A stretch of DNA of 64,000 nucleotides. It comes from Acanthosoma haemorrhoidale (Eukaryota > Arthropoda > Insecta > Hemiptera > Acanthosomatidae). The notes below the pieces were generated by a model, which saw nothing but the letters and a program-made list of their open reading frames with translations, was not told the origin of the DNA and made no database searches. The stretch lies in assembly GCA_930367205.1 (NCBI GenBank), contig OV884014.1, positions 118,861,768 to 118,925,767 on the forward strand, written 5' to 3'. The position numbers and the translations under genes were made by a program. This document shows, one piece after another, positions 10,681 to 25,147 of the stretch. Each line of letters starts with the position of its first letter. Position 1 is the first letter of the stretch.

Positions 10681-12738
10681 TAACATAATAGGGCAGGAAT
10701 TATTGTACCAGCTATGAAATACGCATTTTTGTAAAATTCTACTTTTTGACGATATTTTTCTTGTTTTGGTATGAGGAAATCATAATTGTTCAGGAGCTAA
10801 CGTACCAGCTATAAAATACTCTTATATGTAAAAATTTAACTTTTCGACGATATTTTCCTTGTTTTGGTATCAGGAGAACATAATGGGGCAGGAGCTAACT
10901 TACTATCTATGAAATACGCATTTTCGAAAAATTCGACTTTTTGAAGATATTTTCCTTGATTTCGTATCAGGAGAACATAAAAGAGCAGGAGTTAACGTTC
11001 CAGCTATGAAATACCCATTTTTTAAAAATTCGACTTTTTGACGATATTTTCGTATCAGGAGAACATAATGGGGAAGGAGCTGACGTACCAGCTATGAAAT
11101 ACGCAATTTTTGTAAAAATTTAAGTTTTCGACGATATTTTCCTTGTTTTGGTATCAGGAGAACATAATGGGGCAGGAGCTAACGTACTAGCTATGAAATA
11201 CGCATTTTCGAAAAATTCGACTTTTGACGATATTTTCTTTGATTTCGTATCAGGAGAACATAAAAGAGCAGGAGCTAACGTTCCAGCTATAAAATACCCA
11301 TTTTTTAAAAATTAAACTTTTTGACGATATTTTCCTTGTTTTCGTATCAGGAGAACATAATAGGGTTAGAGCTAACGTACCAGCTATGAAATACGCAATT
11401 TTTGTAAAAATCTGAGTTTTCGACGATATTTTCCTTGTTTTGGTATCAGGAGAACATAATGGGGCAGGAGCTAACGTACTAGCTATGAAATACGCATTTT
11501 CGAAAAATTTGACTTTTTGACGATATTTTCTTTGATTTCGTATCAGGAGAACATAAAAGAGCAGGAGCTAACGTTCCAGCTATGAAATACCCATTTTTTA
11601 AAAATTCGACTTTTTGACGATATTTTCCTTGTTTCGGTATCAGGAGAACATAATGGGACAGGAACTAACGTACTAGCTCTAAATACGCATTTTAGTAAAA
11701 ATTTAACTTTTCGACGATATTTTCCTTGTTTTGGTATCAGGAGAACATAATGGGGCAGGAGCTAACTTACTATCTATGAAATACGCATTTTCGAAAAATT
11801 CGACTTTTTGAAGATATTTTCCTTGATTTCGTATCAGGAGAACATAAAAGAGCAGGAGTTAACGTTCCAGCTATGAAATACCCATTTTTTAAAAATTCGA
11901 CTTTTTGACGATATTTTCGTATCAGGAGAACATAATGGGGAAGGAGCTGACGTACCAGCTATGAAATACGCAATTTTTGTAAAAATTTAAGTTTTCGACG
12001 ATATTTTCCTTGTTTTGGTATCAGGAGAACATAATGGGGCAGGAGCTAACGTACTAGCTATGAAATACGCATTTTCGAAAAATTCGACTTTTGACGATAT
12101 TTTCTTTGATTTCGTATCAGGAGAACATAAAAGAGCAGGAGCTAACGTTCCAGCTATAAAATACCCATTTTTTAAAAATTAAACTTTTTGACGATATTTT
12201 CCTTGTTTTCGTATCAGGAGAACATAATAGGGTTAGAGCTAACGTACCAGCTATGAAATACGCAATTTTTGTAAAAATCTGAGTTTTCGACGATATTTTC
12301 CTTGTTTTGGTATCAGGAGAACATAATGGGGCAGGAGCTAACGTACTAGCTATGAAATACGCATTTTCGAAAAATTTGACTTTTTGACGATATTTTCTTT
12401 GATTTCGTATCAGGAGAACATAAAAGAGCAGGAGCTAACGTTCCAGCTATGAAATACCCATTTTTTAAAAATTCGACTTTTTGACGATATTTTCCTTGTT
12501 TCGGTATCAGGAGAACATAATGGGACAGGAACTAACGTACTAGCTCTAAATACGCATTTTAGTAAAAATTCGACTTTTTGACGACATTTTTCTTGTTTTG
12601 GTATCAGGAGAACATAATGGGGCAGGTGCTAACGTACAAGCTATGAAATACGCATTTTTGTAAAAATTCAACTTTTTTAAAATGTTTTCTTTGTTTTGGT
12701 ATCAGGAGTACATAAAGGGGCAAGAGCTAACGTACAAG
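10681..12738 (+). repeat. Satellite B island 2 (2,058 bp, about 21 monomers), internally duplicated
   Basis: This is the longest B island. It equals island 1 plus a tandem duplication of 867 bp (about nine monomers). The GAAGATATTTT variant that occurs once in island 1 appears at 10943 and again at 11810. Both halves share a one-base loss in a T run (CGACTTTTGACG, against CGACTTTTTGACG in island 1), near 11220 and 12087, so the loss came before the duplication. Left and right junctions are the standard ones. Confidence 0.95.
10833..12565 (+). repeat. 867-bp tandem duplication of nine B monomers inside island 2
   Basis: Comparing island 1 with island 2 gives offset 10,342 for the first part and 11,208-11,209 for the second, so the duplicated unit is 867 bp. 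The second copy starts near 11698-11701, where the sequence returns to the AATTTAACTTTTCGACG monomer. Breakpoints are placed by eye within one monomer. A length that is a whole number of monomers fits unequal exchange between aligned B monomers. Confidence 0.85.
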
Positions 12739-15700
12739 ATCATACGATCGTATGATCAAAGTTACGAGTGAATATGACATCAAATGATGTCAAATATGAT
12801 AGTGTGCCGTATCATTTGCACTTATTGTATCACGTGATACAATCGTATGATTGAAGTTACAGTGAATATACTATAAAATGATGTCGATTATGATAGTGTA
12901 CCGCATCATTGGCACTCATTATATCACGTGATACTATCGTATGATTGAAGTCACGAGTGAATATAACATCAAATGATGCTAAATATGATTGTATAGTGTA
13001 TCATTAGCACTCATTGTTTCACGTGATACGATCGTATGATTAAAGTTACGAGTAAATATACTATTAAATGATGTCGATTATGACAGTGTACCGTATCATT
13101 GGCACTCATTTTATCACGTGATACGATCGTATGATTGAAGTCACGAATGAATATAACATCAAATGATGTCGATTATGATAGTGTACCACATCATTAGCAC
13201 ACATTGTATCACGTGGTACGATCGTATGATTAAAGTTACGAGTGAAGATAACATCAAATGATGTCGATTATAATAGTGTACCGTACCATTGGCACTCATA
13301 GTATCACGTGATACGATCGTATGATTGAAGTCAGGGGTGAATATAATATCAAATGATGTCAATTATGATAGTGTTCCGTATCATAAGCACTCATTGTATC
13401 ACGTGATACGATCGTATGATGAAAGTTACAAGTAAATATACTATTAAATGATGTCGATTATGACAGTGTACCGTACCATTGGCACTCATAGTATCACGTG
13501 ATACGATCGTATGATTGAAGTCACGAGTAAATATAATATCAAATGATGTCAATTATGATAGTGTACCGCATCATTGGCACTCATTATATCACTTGATACG
13601 ATCGTATGATTGAAGTCACGAGTGAATATATCATCAAATGATGTTGAATATGATTGTATAATGTGTCATTGGCACACATTGTATCACGTGATACGATCGT
13701 ATGATTAAAGTTACGAGTAAATGCAACATCAAATGATGTCGATTATGATAGTGTACCGCATCATTGGCACTCATTATATCACGTGATACGATCGTATGAT
13801 GAAAGTTACGAGTGAATAAAACATCAAATGATGTCGAATAGGATTGTATAATGTATCATTAGCACTCATTGTTTCACGTGATACGATCGTATGATTAAAG
13901 TTACGATTGGAGATACTAATAAATGATGTTAAATATAATAGTGCACCATATCATTAGCACTTATTGTATCATGTGATGCGATCGTATGATTGAAGTCACG
14001 AGTGAATATAATATCAAATGATGTCAATTATGATAGTGTTGCGTATCATAAGCACTCATTGTATCACGTGATACGATCGTATGATTAAAGTTACGATTGG
14101 AGATACTAATAAATGATGTTGAATATAATAGTGCACCATATCATTAGCACTTATTGTATCATGTGATGCGATCATATGATTAAAGTTACAAGTGAATATA
14201 ACATCAAATGATGTCGATTGTAATAGTGTACCGCATCATTGGCACTCATTATATCACGTGATACTATCGTATGATTGAAGTCACGAGTGAATATAACATC
14301 AAATAATGCTAAATATGATTGTATAGTGTAGCATTGACACTCATTGTATCACGAGATACGATCGTATGATTGAAGTCACTAGTGAATATAACATCAAATG
14401 ATGTTGAATATGATTGTATAATGTATCATTAGCACTCATTGTTTCACGTGATACGATCGTATGATTAAAGTTACAGGTGAATATAACATCAAATCATGTC
14501 GATTATGATAGTGTACCGCATCATTGGCACTCATTATATCACGTGATACTATCGTATGATTGAAGTCACGAGTGAATATAACATCAGATGATGTCGATTA
14601 TGATAGTGTACCTTATCATTGGCACTCATTATATCACGTGATACGATCGTATAATGAAAGTTACGAGTAAATATACTATTAAATAATGTCGATTATGATA
14701 GTGTACCGCATTATTGGCACTCATTATATCACGTGATACGATCGTATGATTGAAGTCACGAGTAAATATAACATCAAATGATGTCAATTATGATAGTGTA
14801 CCGCATCATTGGCACTCATTATATCACGTGATACGATCGTATGATGAAAGTTACGAGTGAATAAAACATCAAATGATGTCGAATAGGATTGTATAATGTA
14901 TCATTAGCACTCATTGTTTCACGTGATACGATCGTATGATTAAAGTTACGATTGGAGATACTAATAAATGATGTTGAATATAATAGTGCACCATATCATT
15001 AGCACTTATTGTATCATGTGATGCGATCATATGATTAAAGTTACAAGTGAATATAACATCAAATGATGTCGATTATAATAGTGTACCGCATCATTGGCAC
15101 TCATTATATCACGTGATACTATCGTATGATTGAAGTCACGAGTGAATATAACATCAAATGATGTCGATTATGATAGTGTACCTTATCATTGGCACTCATT
15201 ATATCACGTGATACGATCGTATAATGAAAGTTACGAGTAAATATACTATTAAATAATGTCGATTATGATAGTGTACCGCATTATTGGCACTCATTATATC
15301 ACGTGATACGATCGTATGATTAAAGTCACGAGTAAATATAACATCAAATGATGTCAATTATGATAGTGTTCCGTATCATAAGCACTCATTGTATCACGTG
15401 ATACGATCGTATGATGAAAGTTACAAGTAAATATACTATTAAATGATGTCGATTATGACAGTGTACCGTACCATTGGCACTCATTGTATCACGTGATACG
15501 ATCGTATGATTGAAGTCACGAATGAATATAACATCAAATGATGTCGATTATGATAGTGTACCACATCATTAGCACACATTGTATCACGTGGTACGATCGT
15601 ATGATTAAAGTTACGAGTGAAGATAACATCAAATGATGTCGATTATAATAGTGTACCGTACCATTGGCACTCATAGTATCACGTGATACGATCGTATGAT

Positions 15701-18373
15701 TGAAGTCAGGGGTGAATATAATATCAAATGATGTCAATTATGATAGTGTTCCGTATCATAAGCACTCATTGTATCACGTGATACGATCGTATGATGAAAG
15801 TTACAAGTAAATATACTATTAAATGATGTCGATTATGACAGTGTACCGTACCATTGGCACTCATAGTATCACGTGATACGATCGTATGATTGATGTCAGA
15901 AGTGAATATAATATCAAATGATGTCAATTATGATAGTGTACCGCATCATTGGCACTCATTATATCACTTGATACGATCGTATGATTGAAGTCACGAGTGA
16001 ATATATCATCAAATGATGTTGAATATGATTGTATAATGTGTCATTGGCACACATTGTATCACGTGATACGATCGTATGATTAAAGTTACGAGTAAATGCA
16101 ACATCAAATGATGTCGATTATGATAGTGTACCGCATTATTGGCACTCATTATATCACGTGATACGATCGTATGATTGAAGTCACGAGTGAATATAATATC
16201 AAATGATGTCAATTATGATAGTGTTGCGTATCATAAGCACTCATTGTATCACGTGATACGATCGTATGATTAAAGTTACGATTGGAGATACTAATAAATG
16301 ATGTTGAATATAATAGTGCACCATATCATTAGCACTTATTGTATCATGTGATGCGATCATATGATTAAAGTTACAAGTGAATATAACATCAAATGATGTC
16401 GATTATAATAGTGTACCGCATCATTGGCACTCATTATATCACGTGATACGATCGTATAATGAAAGTTACGAGTAAATATACTATTAAATAATGTCGATTA
16501 TGATAGTGTACCGCATTATTGGCACTCATTATATCACGTGATACGATCGTATGATTGAAGTCACGAGTAAATATAACATCAAATGATGTCAATTATGATA
16601 GTGTTCCGTATCATAAGCACTCATTGTATCACGTGATACGATCGTATGATGAAAGTTACAAGTAAATATACTATTAAATGATGTCGATTATGACAGTGTA
16701 CCGTACCATTGGCACTCATTGTATCACGTGATACGATCGTATGATTGAAGTCACGAATGAATATAACATCAAATGATGTCGATTATGATAGTGTACCACA
16801 TCATTAGCACACATTGTATCACGTGGTACGATCGTATGATTAAAGTTACGAGTGAAGATAACATCAAATGATGTCGATTATAATAGTGTACCGTACCATT
16901 GGCACTCATAGTATCACGTGATACGATCGTATGATTGAAGTCAGGGGTGAATATAATATCAAATGATGTCAATTATGATAGTGTTCCGTATCATAAGCAC
17001 TCATTGTATCACGTGATACGATCGTATGATGAAAGTTACAAGTAAATATACTATTAAATGATGTCGATTATGACAGTGTACCGTACCATTGGCACTCATA
17101 GTATCACGTGATACGATCGTATGATTGAAGTCACGAGTGAATATATCATCAAATGATGTTGAATATGATTGTATAATGTGTCATTGGCACACATTGTATC
17201 ACGTGATACGATCGTATGATTAAAGTTACGAGTAAATGCAACATCAAATGATGTCGATTATGATAGTGTACCGCATCATTGGCACTCATTATATCACGTG
17301 ATACGATCGTATGATGAAAGTTACGAGTGAATAAAACATCAAATGATGTCAAATAGGATTGTATAATGTATCATTAGCACTCATTGTTTCACGTGATACG
17401 ATCGTATGATTAAAGTTACGATTGGAGATACTAATAAATGATGTTGATTATAATAGTGCACCATATCATTAGCACTTATTGTATCATGTGATGCGATCGT
17501 ATGATTGAAGTCACGAGTGAATATAATATCAAATGATGTCAATTATGATAGTGTTGCGTATCATAAGCACTCATTGTATCACGTGATACGATCGTATGAT
17601 TAAAGTTACGATTGGAGATACTAATAAATGATGTTGAATATAATAGTGCACCATATCATTAGCACTTATTGTATCATTTGATGCGATCATATGATTAAAG
17701 TTACAAGTGAATATAACATCAAATGATGTCGATTATAATAGTGTACCGCATCATTGGCACTCATTATATCACGTGATACTATCGTATGATTGAAGTCACG
17801 AGTGAATATAACATCAAATAATGCTAAATATGATTGTATAGTGTAGCATTGACACTCATTGTATCACGAGATACGATCGTATGATTGAAGTCACGAGTGA
17901 ATATAACATCAAATGATGTTGAATATGATTGTATAATGTATCATTAGCACTCATTGTTTCACGTGATACGATCGTATGATTAAAGTTACAGGTGAATATA
18001 ACATCAAATGATGTCGAATATGATAATGTACCGTATCATTAGCACTCATATTATCACGTGATACGATCGTATGATGAAAGTTACGAGTGAATATAACATC
18101 AAATAATGTTGAATATGATTGTATAATGTATCATTAGCACTCATTGTTTCACGTGATACGATCGTATGATTAAAGTTACGAGTAAATATAACATCAAATG
18201 ATGTCGATTATGATAGTGTACCGCATCATTGGCACTCATTATATCACGTGATACTATCGTATAATGAAAGTTACGAGTGAATATACTATTAAATGATGTC
18301 GATTATGATAGTGTACCGCATCATTGGCACTAATTGTATCACGTGATACGATCGTGTGATCAAAGCTACGAGT
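12739..18373 (+). repeat. Satellite A segment (5,635 bp, about 59 monomers)
   Basis: The segment is a mosaic of the previous A segment. Positions 12739-16175 match 1531-4967 (offset 11,208). The offset then drops to 11,018, meaning that two monomers (190 bp, corresponding to 4968-5157) are missing here. From about 17132 the sequence matches 9439 onward at offset 7,693, through the next B junction. Landmark runs begin at 13159, 15534 and 16769. Length modulo 95 is 30, as in the other full segments. Confidence 0.94.
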
Positions 18374-19468
18374 TAACATAATAGGGCAGGAATTATTGTA
18401 CCAGCTATGAAATACGCATTTTTGTAAAATTCTACTTTTTGACGATATTTTTCTTGTTTTGGTATGAGGAAATCATAATTGTTCAGGAGCTAACGTACCA
18501 GCTATAAAATACTCTTATATGTAAAAATTTAACTTTTCGACGATATTTTCCTTGTTTTGGTATCAGGAGAACATAATGGGGCAGGAGCTAACTTACTATC
18601 TATGAAATACGCATTTTCGAAAAATTCGACTTTTTGAAGATATTTTCCTTGATTTCGTATCAGGAGAACATAAAAGAGCAGGAGTTAACGTTCCAGCTAT
18701 GAAATACCCATTTTTTAAAAATTCGACTTTTTGACGATATTTTCGTATCAGGAGAACATAATGGGGAAGGAGCTGACGTACCAGCTATGAAATACGCAAT
18801 TTTTGTAAAAATTTGAGTTTTCGACGATATTTTCCTTGTTTTGGTATCAGGAGAACATAATGGGGCAGGAGCTAACGTTCCAGCTATAAAATACCCATTT
18901 TTTAAAAATTAAACTTTTTGACGATATTTTCCTTGTTTTCGTATCAGGAGAACATAATAGGGTTAGAGCTAACGTACCAGCTATGAAATACGCAATTTTT
19001 GTAAAAATCTGAGTTTTTTACGATATTTTCCTTGTTTTGGTATCAGGAGAACATAATGGGGCAGGAGCTAACGTACTAGCTATGAAATACGCATTTTCGA
19101 AAAATTCGACTTTTTGACGATATTTTCTTTGATTTCGTATCAGGAGAACATAAAAGAGCAGGAGCTAACGTTCCAGCTATGAAATACCCATTTTTTAAAA
19201 ATTCGACTTTTTGACGATATTTTCCTTGTTTCGGTATCAGGAGAACATAATGGGACAGGAACTAACGTACTAGCTCTAAATACGCATTTTAGTAAAAATT
19301 CGACTTTTTGACGACATTTTTCTTGTTTTGGTATCAGGAGAACATAATGGGGCAGGTGCTAACGTACAAGCTATGAAATACGCATTTTTGTAAAAATTCA
19401 ACTTTTTTAAAATGTTTTCTTTGTTTTGGTATCAGGAGTACATAAAGGGGCAAGAGCTAACGTACAAG
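18374..19468 (+). repeat. Satellite B island 3 (1,095 bp, about 11 monomers)
   Basis: Monomer order is as in island 1, but one monomer (97 bp) is missing. After the monomer ending near 18868 the sequence joins the GCTAACGTTCCAGC type directly and skips a CGAAAAATTCGAC-type monomer. The ATCTGAGTTTTTTACG variant near 19008-19022 is shared with islands 7 and 8, which marks common descent. Junctions are standard. Confidence 0.93.
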
Positions 19469-22400
19469 ATCATACGATCGTATGATCAAAGTTACGAGTG
19501 AATATGACATCAAATGATGTCAAATATGATAGTGTGCCGTATCATTTGCACTTATTGTATCACGTGATACAATCGTATGATTGAAGTTACAGTGAATATA
19601 CTATAAAATGATGTCGATTATGATAGTGTACCGCATCATTGGCACTCATTATATCACGTGATACTATCGTATGATTGAAGTCACGAGTGAATATAACATC
19701 AAATGATGCTAAATATGATTGTATAGTGTATCATTAGCACTCATTGTTTCACGTGATACGATCGTATGATTAAAGTTACGAGTAAATATACTATTAAATG
19801 ATGTCGATTATGACAGTGTACCGTACCATTGGCACTCATTGTATCACGTGATACGATCGTATGATTGAAGTCACGAATGAATATAACATCAAATGATGTC
19901 GATTATGATAGTGTACCACATCATTAGCACACATTGTATCACGTGGTACGATCGTATGATTAAAGTTACGAGTGAAGATAACATCAAATGATGTCGATTA
20001 TAATAGTGTACCGTACCATTGGCACTCATAGTATCACGTGATACGATCGTATGATTGAAGTCAGGGGTGAATATAATATCAAATGATGTCAATTATGATA
20101 GTGTTCCGTATCATAAGCACTCATTGTATCACGTGATACGATCGTATGATGAAAGTTACAAGTAAATATACTATTAAATGATGTCGATTATAACAGTGTA
20201 CCGTACCATTGGCACTCATAGTATCACGTGATACGATCGTATGATTGAAGTCACGAGTGAATATAATATCAAATGATGTCAATTATGATAGTGTACCGCA
20301 TCATTGGCACTCATTATATCACTTGATACGATCGTATGATTGAAGTCACGAGTGAATATATCATCAAATGATGTTGAATATGATTGTATAATTTGTCAAT
20401 GGCACACATTGTATCACGTGATACGATCGTATGATTAAAGTTACGAGTAAATGCAACATCAAATGATGTCGATTATGATAGTGTACCGCATCATTGGCAC
20501 TCATTATATCACGTGATACGATCGTATGATGAAAGTTACGAGTGAATAAAACATCAAATGATGTCGAATAGGATTGTATAATGTATCATTAGCACTCATT
20601 GTTTCACGTGATACGATCGTATGATTAAAGTTACGATTGGAGATACTAATAAATGATGTTGAATATAATAGTGCACCATATCATTAGCACTTATTGTATC
20701 ATGTGATGCGATCGTATGATTGAAGTCACGAGTGAATATAATATCAAATGATGTCAATTATGATAGTGTTGCGTATCATAAGCACTCATTGTATCACGTG
20801 ATACGATCGTATGATTAAAGTTACGATTGGAGATACTAATAAATGATGTTGAATATAATAGTGCACCATATCATTAGCACTTATTGTATCATGTGATGCG
20901 ATCATATGATTAAAGTTACAAGTGAATATAACATCAAATGATGTCGATTGTAATAGTGTACCGCATCATTGGCACTCATTATATCACGTGATACTATCGT
21001 ATGATTGAAGTCACGAGTGAATATAACATCAAATAATGCTAAATATGATTGTATAGTGTAGCATTGACACTCATTGTATCACGAGATACGATCGTATGAT
21101 TGAAGTCACGAGTGAATATAACATCAAATGATGTTGAATATGATTGTATAATGTATCATTAGCACTCATTGTTTCACGTGATACGATCGTATGATTAAAG
21201 TTACAGGTGAATATAACATCAAATCATGTCGATTATGATAGTGTACCGCATCATTGGCACTAGTATATCACGTGATACTATCGTATGATTGAAGTCACGA
21301 GTGAATATAACATCAAATGATGTCGATTATGATAGTGTACCTTATCATTGGCACTCATTATATCACGTGATACGATCGTATAATGAAAGTTACGAGTAAA
21401 TATACTATTAAATAATGTCGATTATGATAGTGTACCGCATTATTGGCACTCATTATATCACGTGATACGATCGTATGATTGAAGTCACGAGTAAATATAA
21501 CATCAAATGATGTCAATTATGATAGTGTTCCGTATCATAAGCACTCATTGTATCACGTGATACGATCGTATGATGAAAGTTACAAGTAAATATACTATTA
21601 AATGATGTCGATTATGACAGTGTATCGTACCATTGGCACTCATTATATCACGTGATACTATCGTATGATTGAAGTCACGAGTGAATATAACATCAAATGA
21701 TGCTAAATATGATTGTATAGTGTATCATTAGCACTCATTGTTTCACGTGATACGATCGTATGATTAAAGTTACGAGTAAATATACTATTAAATGATGTCG
21801 ATTATGACAGTGTACCGTACCATTGGCACTCATTGTATCACGTGATACGATCGTATGATTGAAGTCACGAATGAATATAACATCAAATGATGTCGATTAT
21901 GATAGTGTACCACATCATTAGCACACATTGTATCACGTGGTACGATCGTATGATTAAAGTTACGAGTGAAGATAACATCAAATGATGTCGATTATAATAG
22001 TGTACCGTACCATTGGCACTCATAGTATCACGTGATACGATCGTATGATTGAAGTCAGGGGTGAATATAATATCAAATGATGTCAATTATGATAGTGTTC
22101 CGTATCATAAGCACTCATTGTATCACGTGATACGATCGTATGATGAAAGTTACAAGTAAATATACTATTAAATGATGTCGATTATGACAGTGTACCGTAC
22201 CATTGGCACTCATAGTATCACGTGATACGATCGTATGATTGAAGTCACGAGTGAATATAATATCAAATGATGTCAATTATGATAGTGTACCGCATCATTG
22301 GCACTCATTATATCACTTGATACGATCGTATGATTGAAGTCACGAGTGAATATATCATCAAATGATGTTGAATATGATTGTATAATGTGTCATTGGCACT

Positions 22401-24532
22401 CATTATATCACGTGATACGATCGTATGATGAAAGTTACGAGTGAATAAAACATCAAATGATGTCGAATAGGATTGTATAATGTATCATTAGCACTCATTG
22501 TTTCACGTGATACGATCGTATGATTAAAGTTACGATTGGAGATACTAATAAATGATGTTGAATATAATAGTGCACCATATCATTAGCACTTATTGTATCA
22601 TGTGATGCGATCGTATGATTGAAGTCACGAGTGAATATAATATCAAATGATGTCAATTATGATAGTGTTGCGTATCATAAGCACTCATTGTATCACGTGA
22701 TACGATCGTATGATTAAAGTTACGATTGGAGATACTAATAAATGATGTTGAATATAATAGTGCACCATATCATTAGCACTTATTGTATCATGTGATGCGA
22801 TCATATGATTAAAGTTACAAGTGAATATAACATCAAATGATGTCGATTATAATAGTGTACCGCATCATTGGCACTCATTATATCACGTGATACTATCGTA
22901 TGATTGAAGTCACGAGTGAATATAACATCACATAATGCTAAATATGATTGTATAGTGTAGCATTGACACTCATTGTATCACGAGATACGATCGTATGATT
23001 GAAGTCACGAGTGAATATAACATCAAATGATGTTGAATATGATTGTATAATGTATCATTAGCACTCATTGTTTCACGTGATACGATCGTATGATTAAAGT
23101 TACAGGTGAATATAACATCAAATCATGTCGATTATGATAGTGTACCGCATCATTGGCACTCATTATATCACGTGATACTATCGTACGATTAAAGTCACGA
23201 GTGAATATAACATCAAATGATGCTAAATATGATTGTATAGTGTATCATTAGCACTCATTGTTTCACGTGATATGATCGTATGATTAAAGTTACGAGTAAA
23301 TATAACATCAAATGATGTTGAATATGATTGTATAATGTATCATTAGCACTCATTGTTTCACGTGATACGATCGTATGATTAAAGTTACGAGTAAATATAA
23401 CATCAAATGATGTCGAATAGGATTGTATAATGTATCATTAGCACTCATTGTTTCACGTGATACGATCGTATGATTAAAGTTACGATTGGAGATACTAATA
23501 AATGATGTTGAATATAATAGTGCACCATATCATTAGCACTTATTGTATCATGTGATGCGATCGTATGATAGAAGTCACGAGTGAATATAATATCAAATGA
23601 TGTCAATTATGATAGTGTTGCGTATCATAAGCACTCATTGTATCACGTGATACGATCGTATGATTAAAGTTACGATTGGAGATACTAATAAATGATGTTG
23701 AATATAATAGTGCACCATATCATTAGCACTTATTGTATCATGTGATGCGATCATATGATTAAAGTTACAAGTGAATATAACATCAAATGATGTCGATTAT
23801 AATAGTGTACCGCATCATTGGCACTCATTATATCACGTGATACTATCGTATGATTGAAGTCACGAGTGAATATAACATCAAATAATGCTAAATATGATTG
23901 TATAGTGTAGCATTGACACTCATTGTATCACGAGATACGATCGTATGATTGAAGTCACGAGTGAATATAACATCAAATGATGTTGAATATGATTGTATAA
24001 TGTATCATTAGCACTCATTGTTTCACGTGATACGATCGTATGATTAAAGTTACAGGTGAATATAACATCAAATCATGTCGATTATGATAGTGTACCGCAT
24101 CATTGGCACTCATTATATCACGTGATACTATCGTATGATTGAAGTCACGAGTGAATATAACATCAAATGATGCTAAATATGATTGTATAGTGTATCATTA
24201 GCACTCATTGTTTTACGTGATATGATCGTATGATTAAAGTTACGAGTAAATATAACATCAAATGATGTTGAATATGATTGTATAATGTATCATTAGCACT
24301 CATTGTTTCACGTGATACGATCGTATGATTAAAGTTACAGGTGAATATAACATCAAATGATGTCGATTATGATAGTGTACCGCATCATTGGCACTCATTA
24401 TATCACGTGATACTATCGTATAATGAAAGTTACGAGTGAATATACTATTAAATGATGTCGATTATGATAGTGTACCGCATCATTGGCACTAATTGTATCA
24501 CGTGATACGATCGTATGATCAAAGCTACGAGT
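19469..24532 (+). repeat. Satellite A segment (5,064 bp, about 53 monomers)
   Basis: This is a 95-bp array with landmark runs at 19889 and 21883 (1,994 bp apart: 21 monomers minus one base). The missing base is in GGCACTAGTATATC near 21255, and the same deletion recurs near 53875 and 59371. Rare variants such as ACATCACATAATGC (about 22925), GATATGATCG (about 23269) and ATGATAGAAG (about 23565) recur at about 61041, 61387 and 61777. This segment and 57110-62648 are therefore homologous over most of their length, with an offset of 38,116 over much of it. Confidence 0.94.
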
Positions 24533-25147
24533 TAACATAATAGGGCAGGAATTATTGTACCAGCTATGAAATACGCATTTTTGTAAAATTCTACTTTTTG
24601 ACGATATTTTTCTTGTTTTGGTATGAGGAAATCATAATTGTTCAGGAGCTAACGTACCAGCTATAAAATACTCTTATATGTAAAAATTTAACTTTTCGAC
24701 GATATTTTCCTTGTTTTGGTATCAGGAGAACATAATGGGGCAGGAGCTAACTTACTATCTATGAAATACGCATTTTCGAAAAATTCGACTTTTTGAAGAT
24801 ATTTTCCTTGATTTCGTATCAGGAGAACATAAAAGAGCAGGAGTTAACGTTCCAGCTATGAAATACCCATTTTTTAAAAATTCGACTTTTTGACGATATT
24901 TTCCTTGTTTCGGTATCAGGAGAACATAATGGGACAGGAACTAACGTACTAGCTCTAAATACGCATTTTAGTAATAATTCGACTTTTTGACGACATTTTT
25001 CTTGTTTTGGTATCAGGAGAACATAATGGGGCAGGTGCTAACGTACAAGCTATGAAATACGCATTTTTGTAAAAATTCAACTTTTTTAAAATGTTTTCTT
25101 TGTTTTGGTATCAGGAGTACATAAAGAAGCAAGAGCTAACGTACAAG
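24533..25147 (+). repeat. Satellite B island 4 (615 bp, about 6 monomers), shortest island
   Basis: The first three to four monomers and the last two to three of the standard order are joined, and the middle trimers are missing. The join is near 24900, where the CCCATTTTTT-type monomer runs straight into the TTTCGGTATC type. The right end has AAAGAAGCAAGAGC instead of AAAGGGGCAAGAGC, a change otherwise seen only in island 9. Junctions are standard. Confidence 0.93.
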
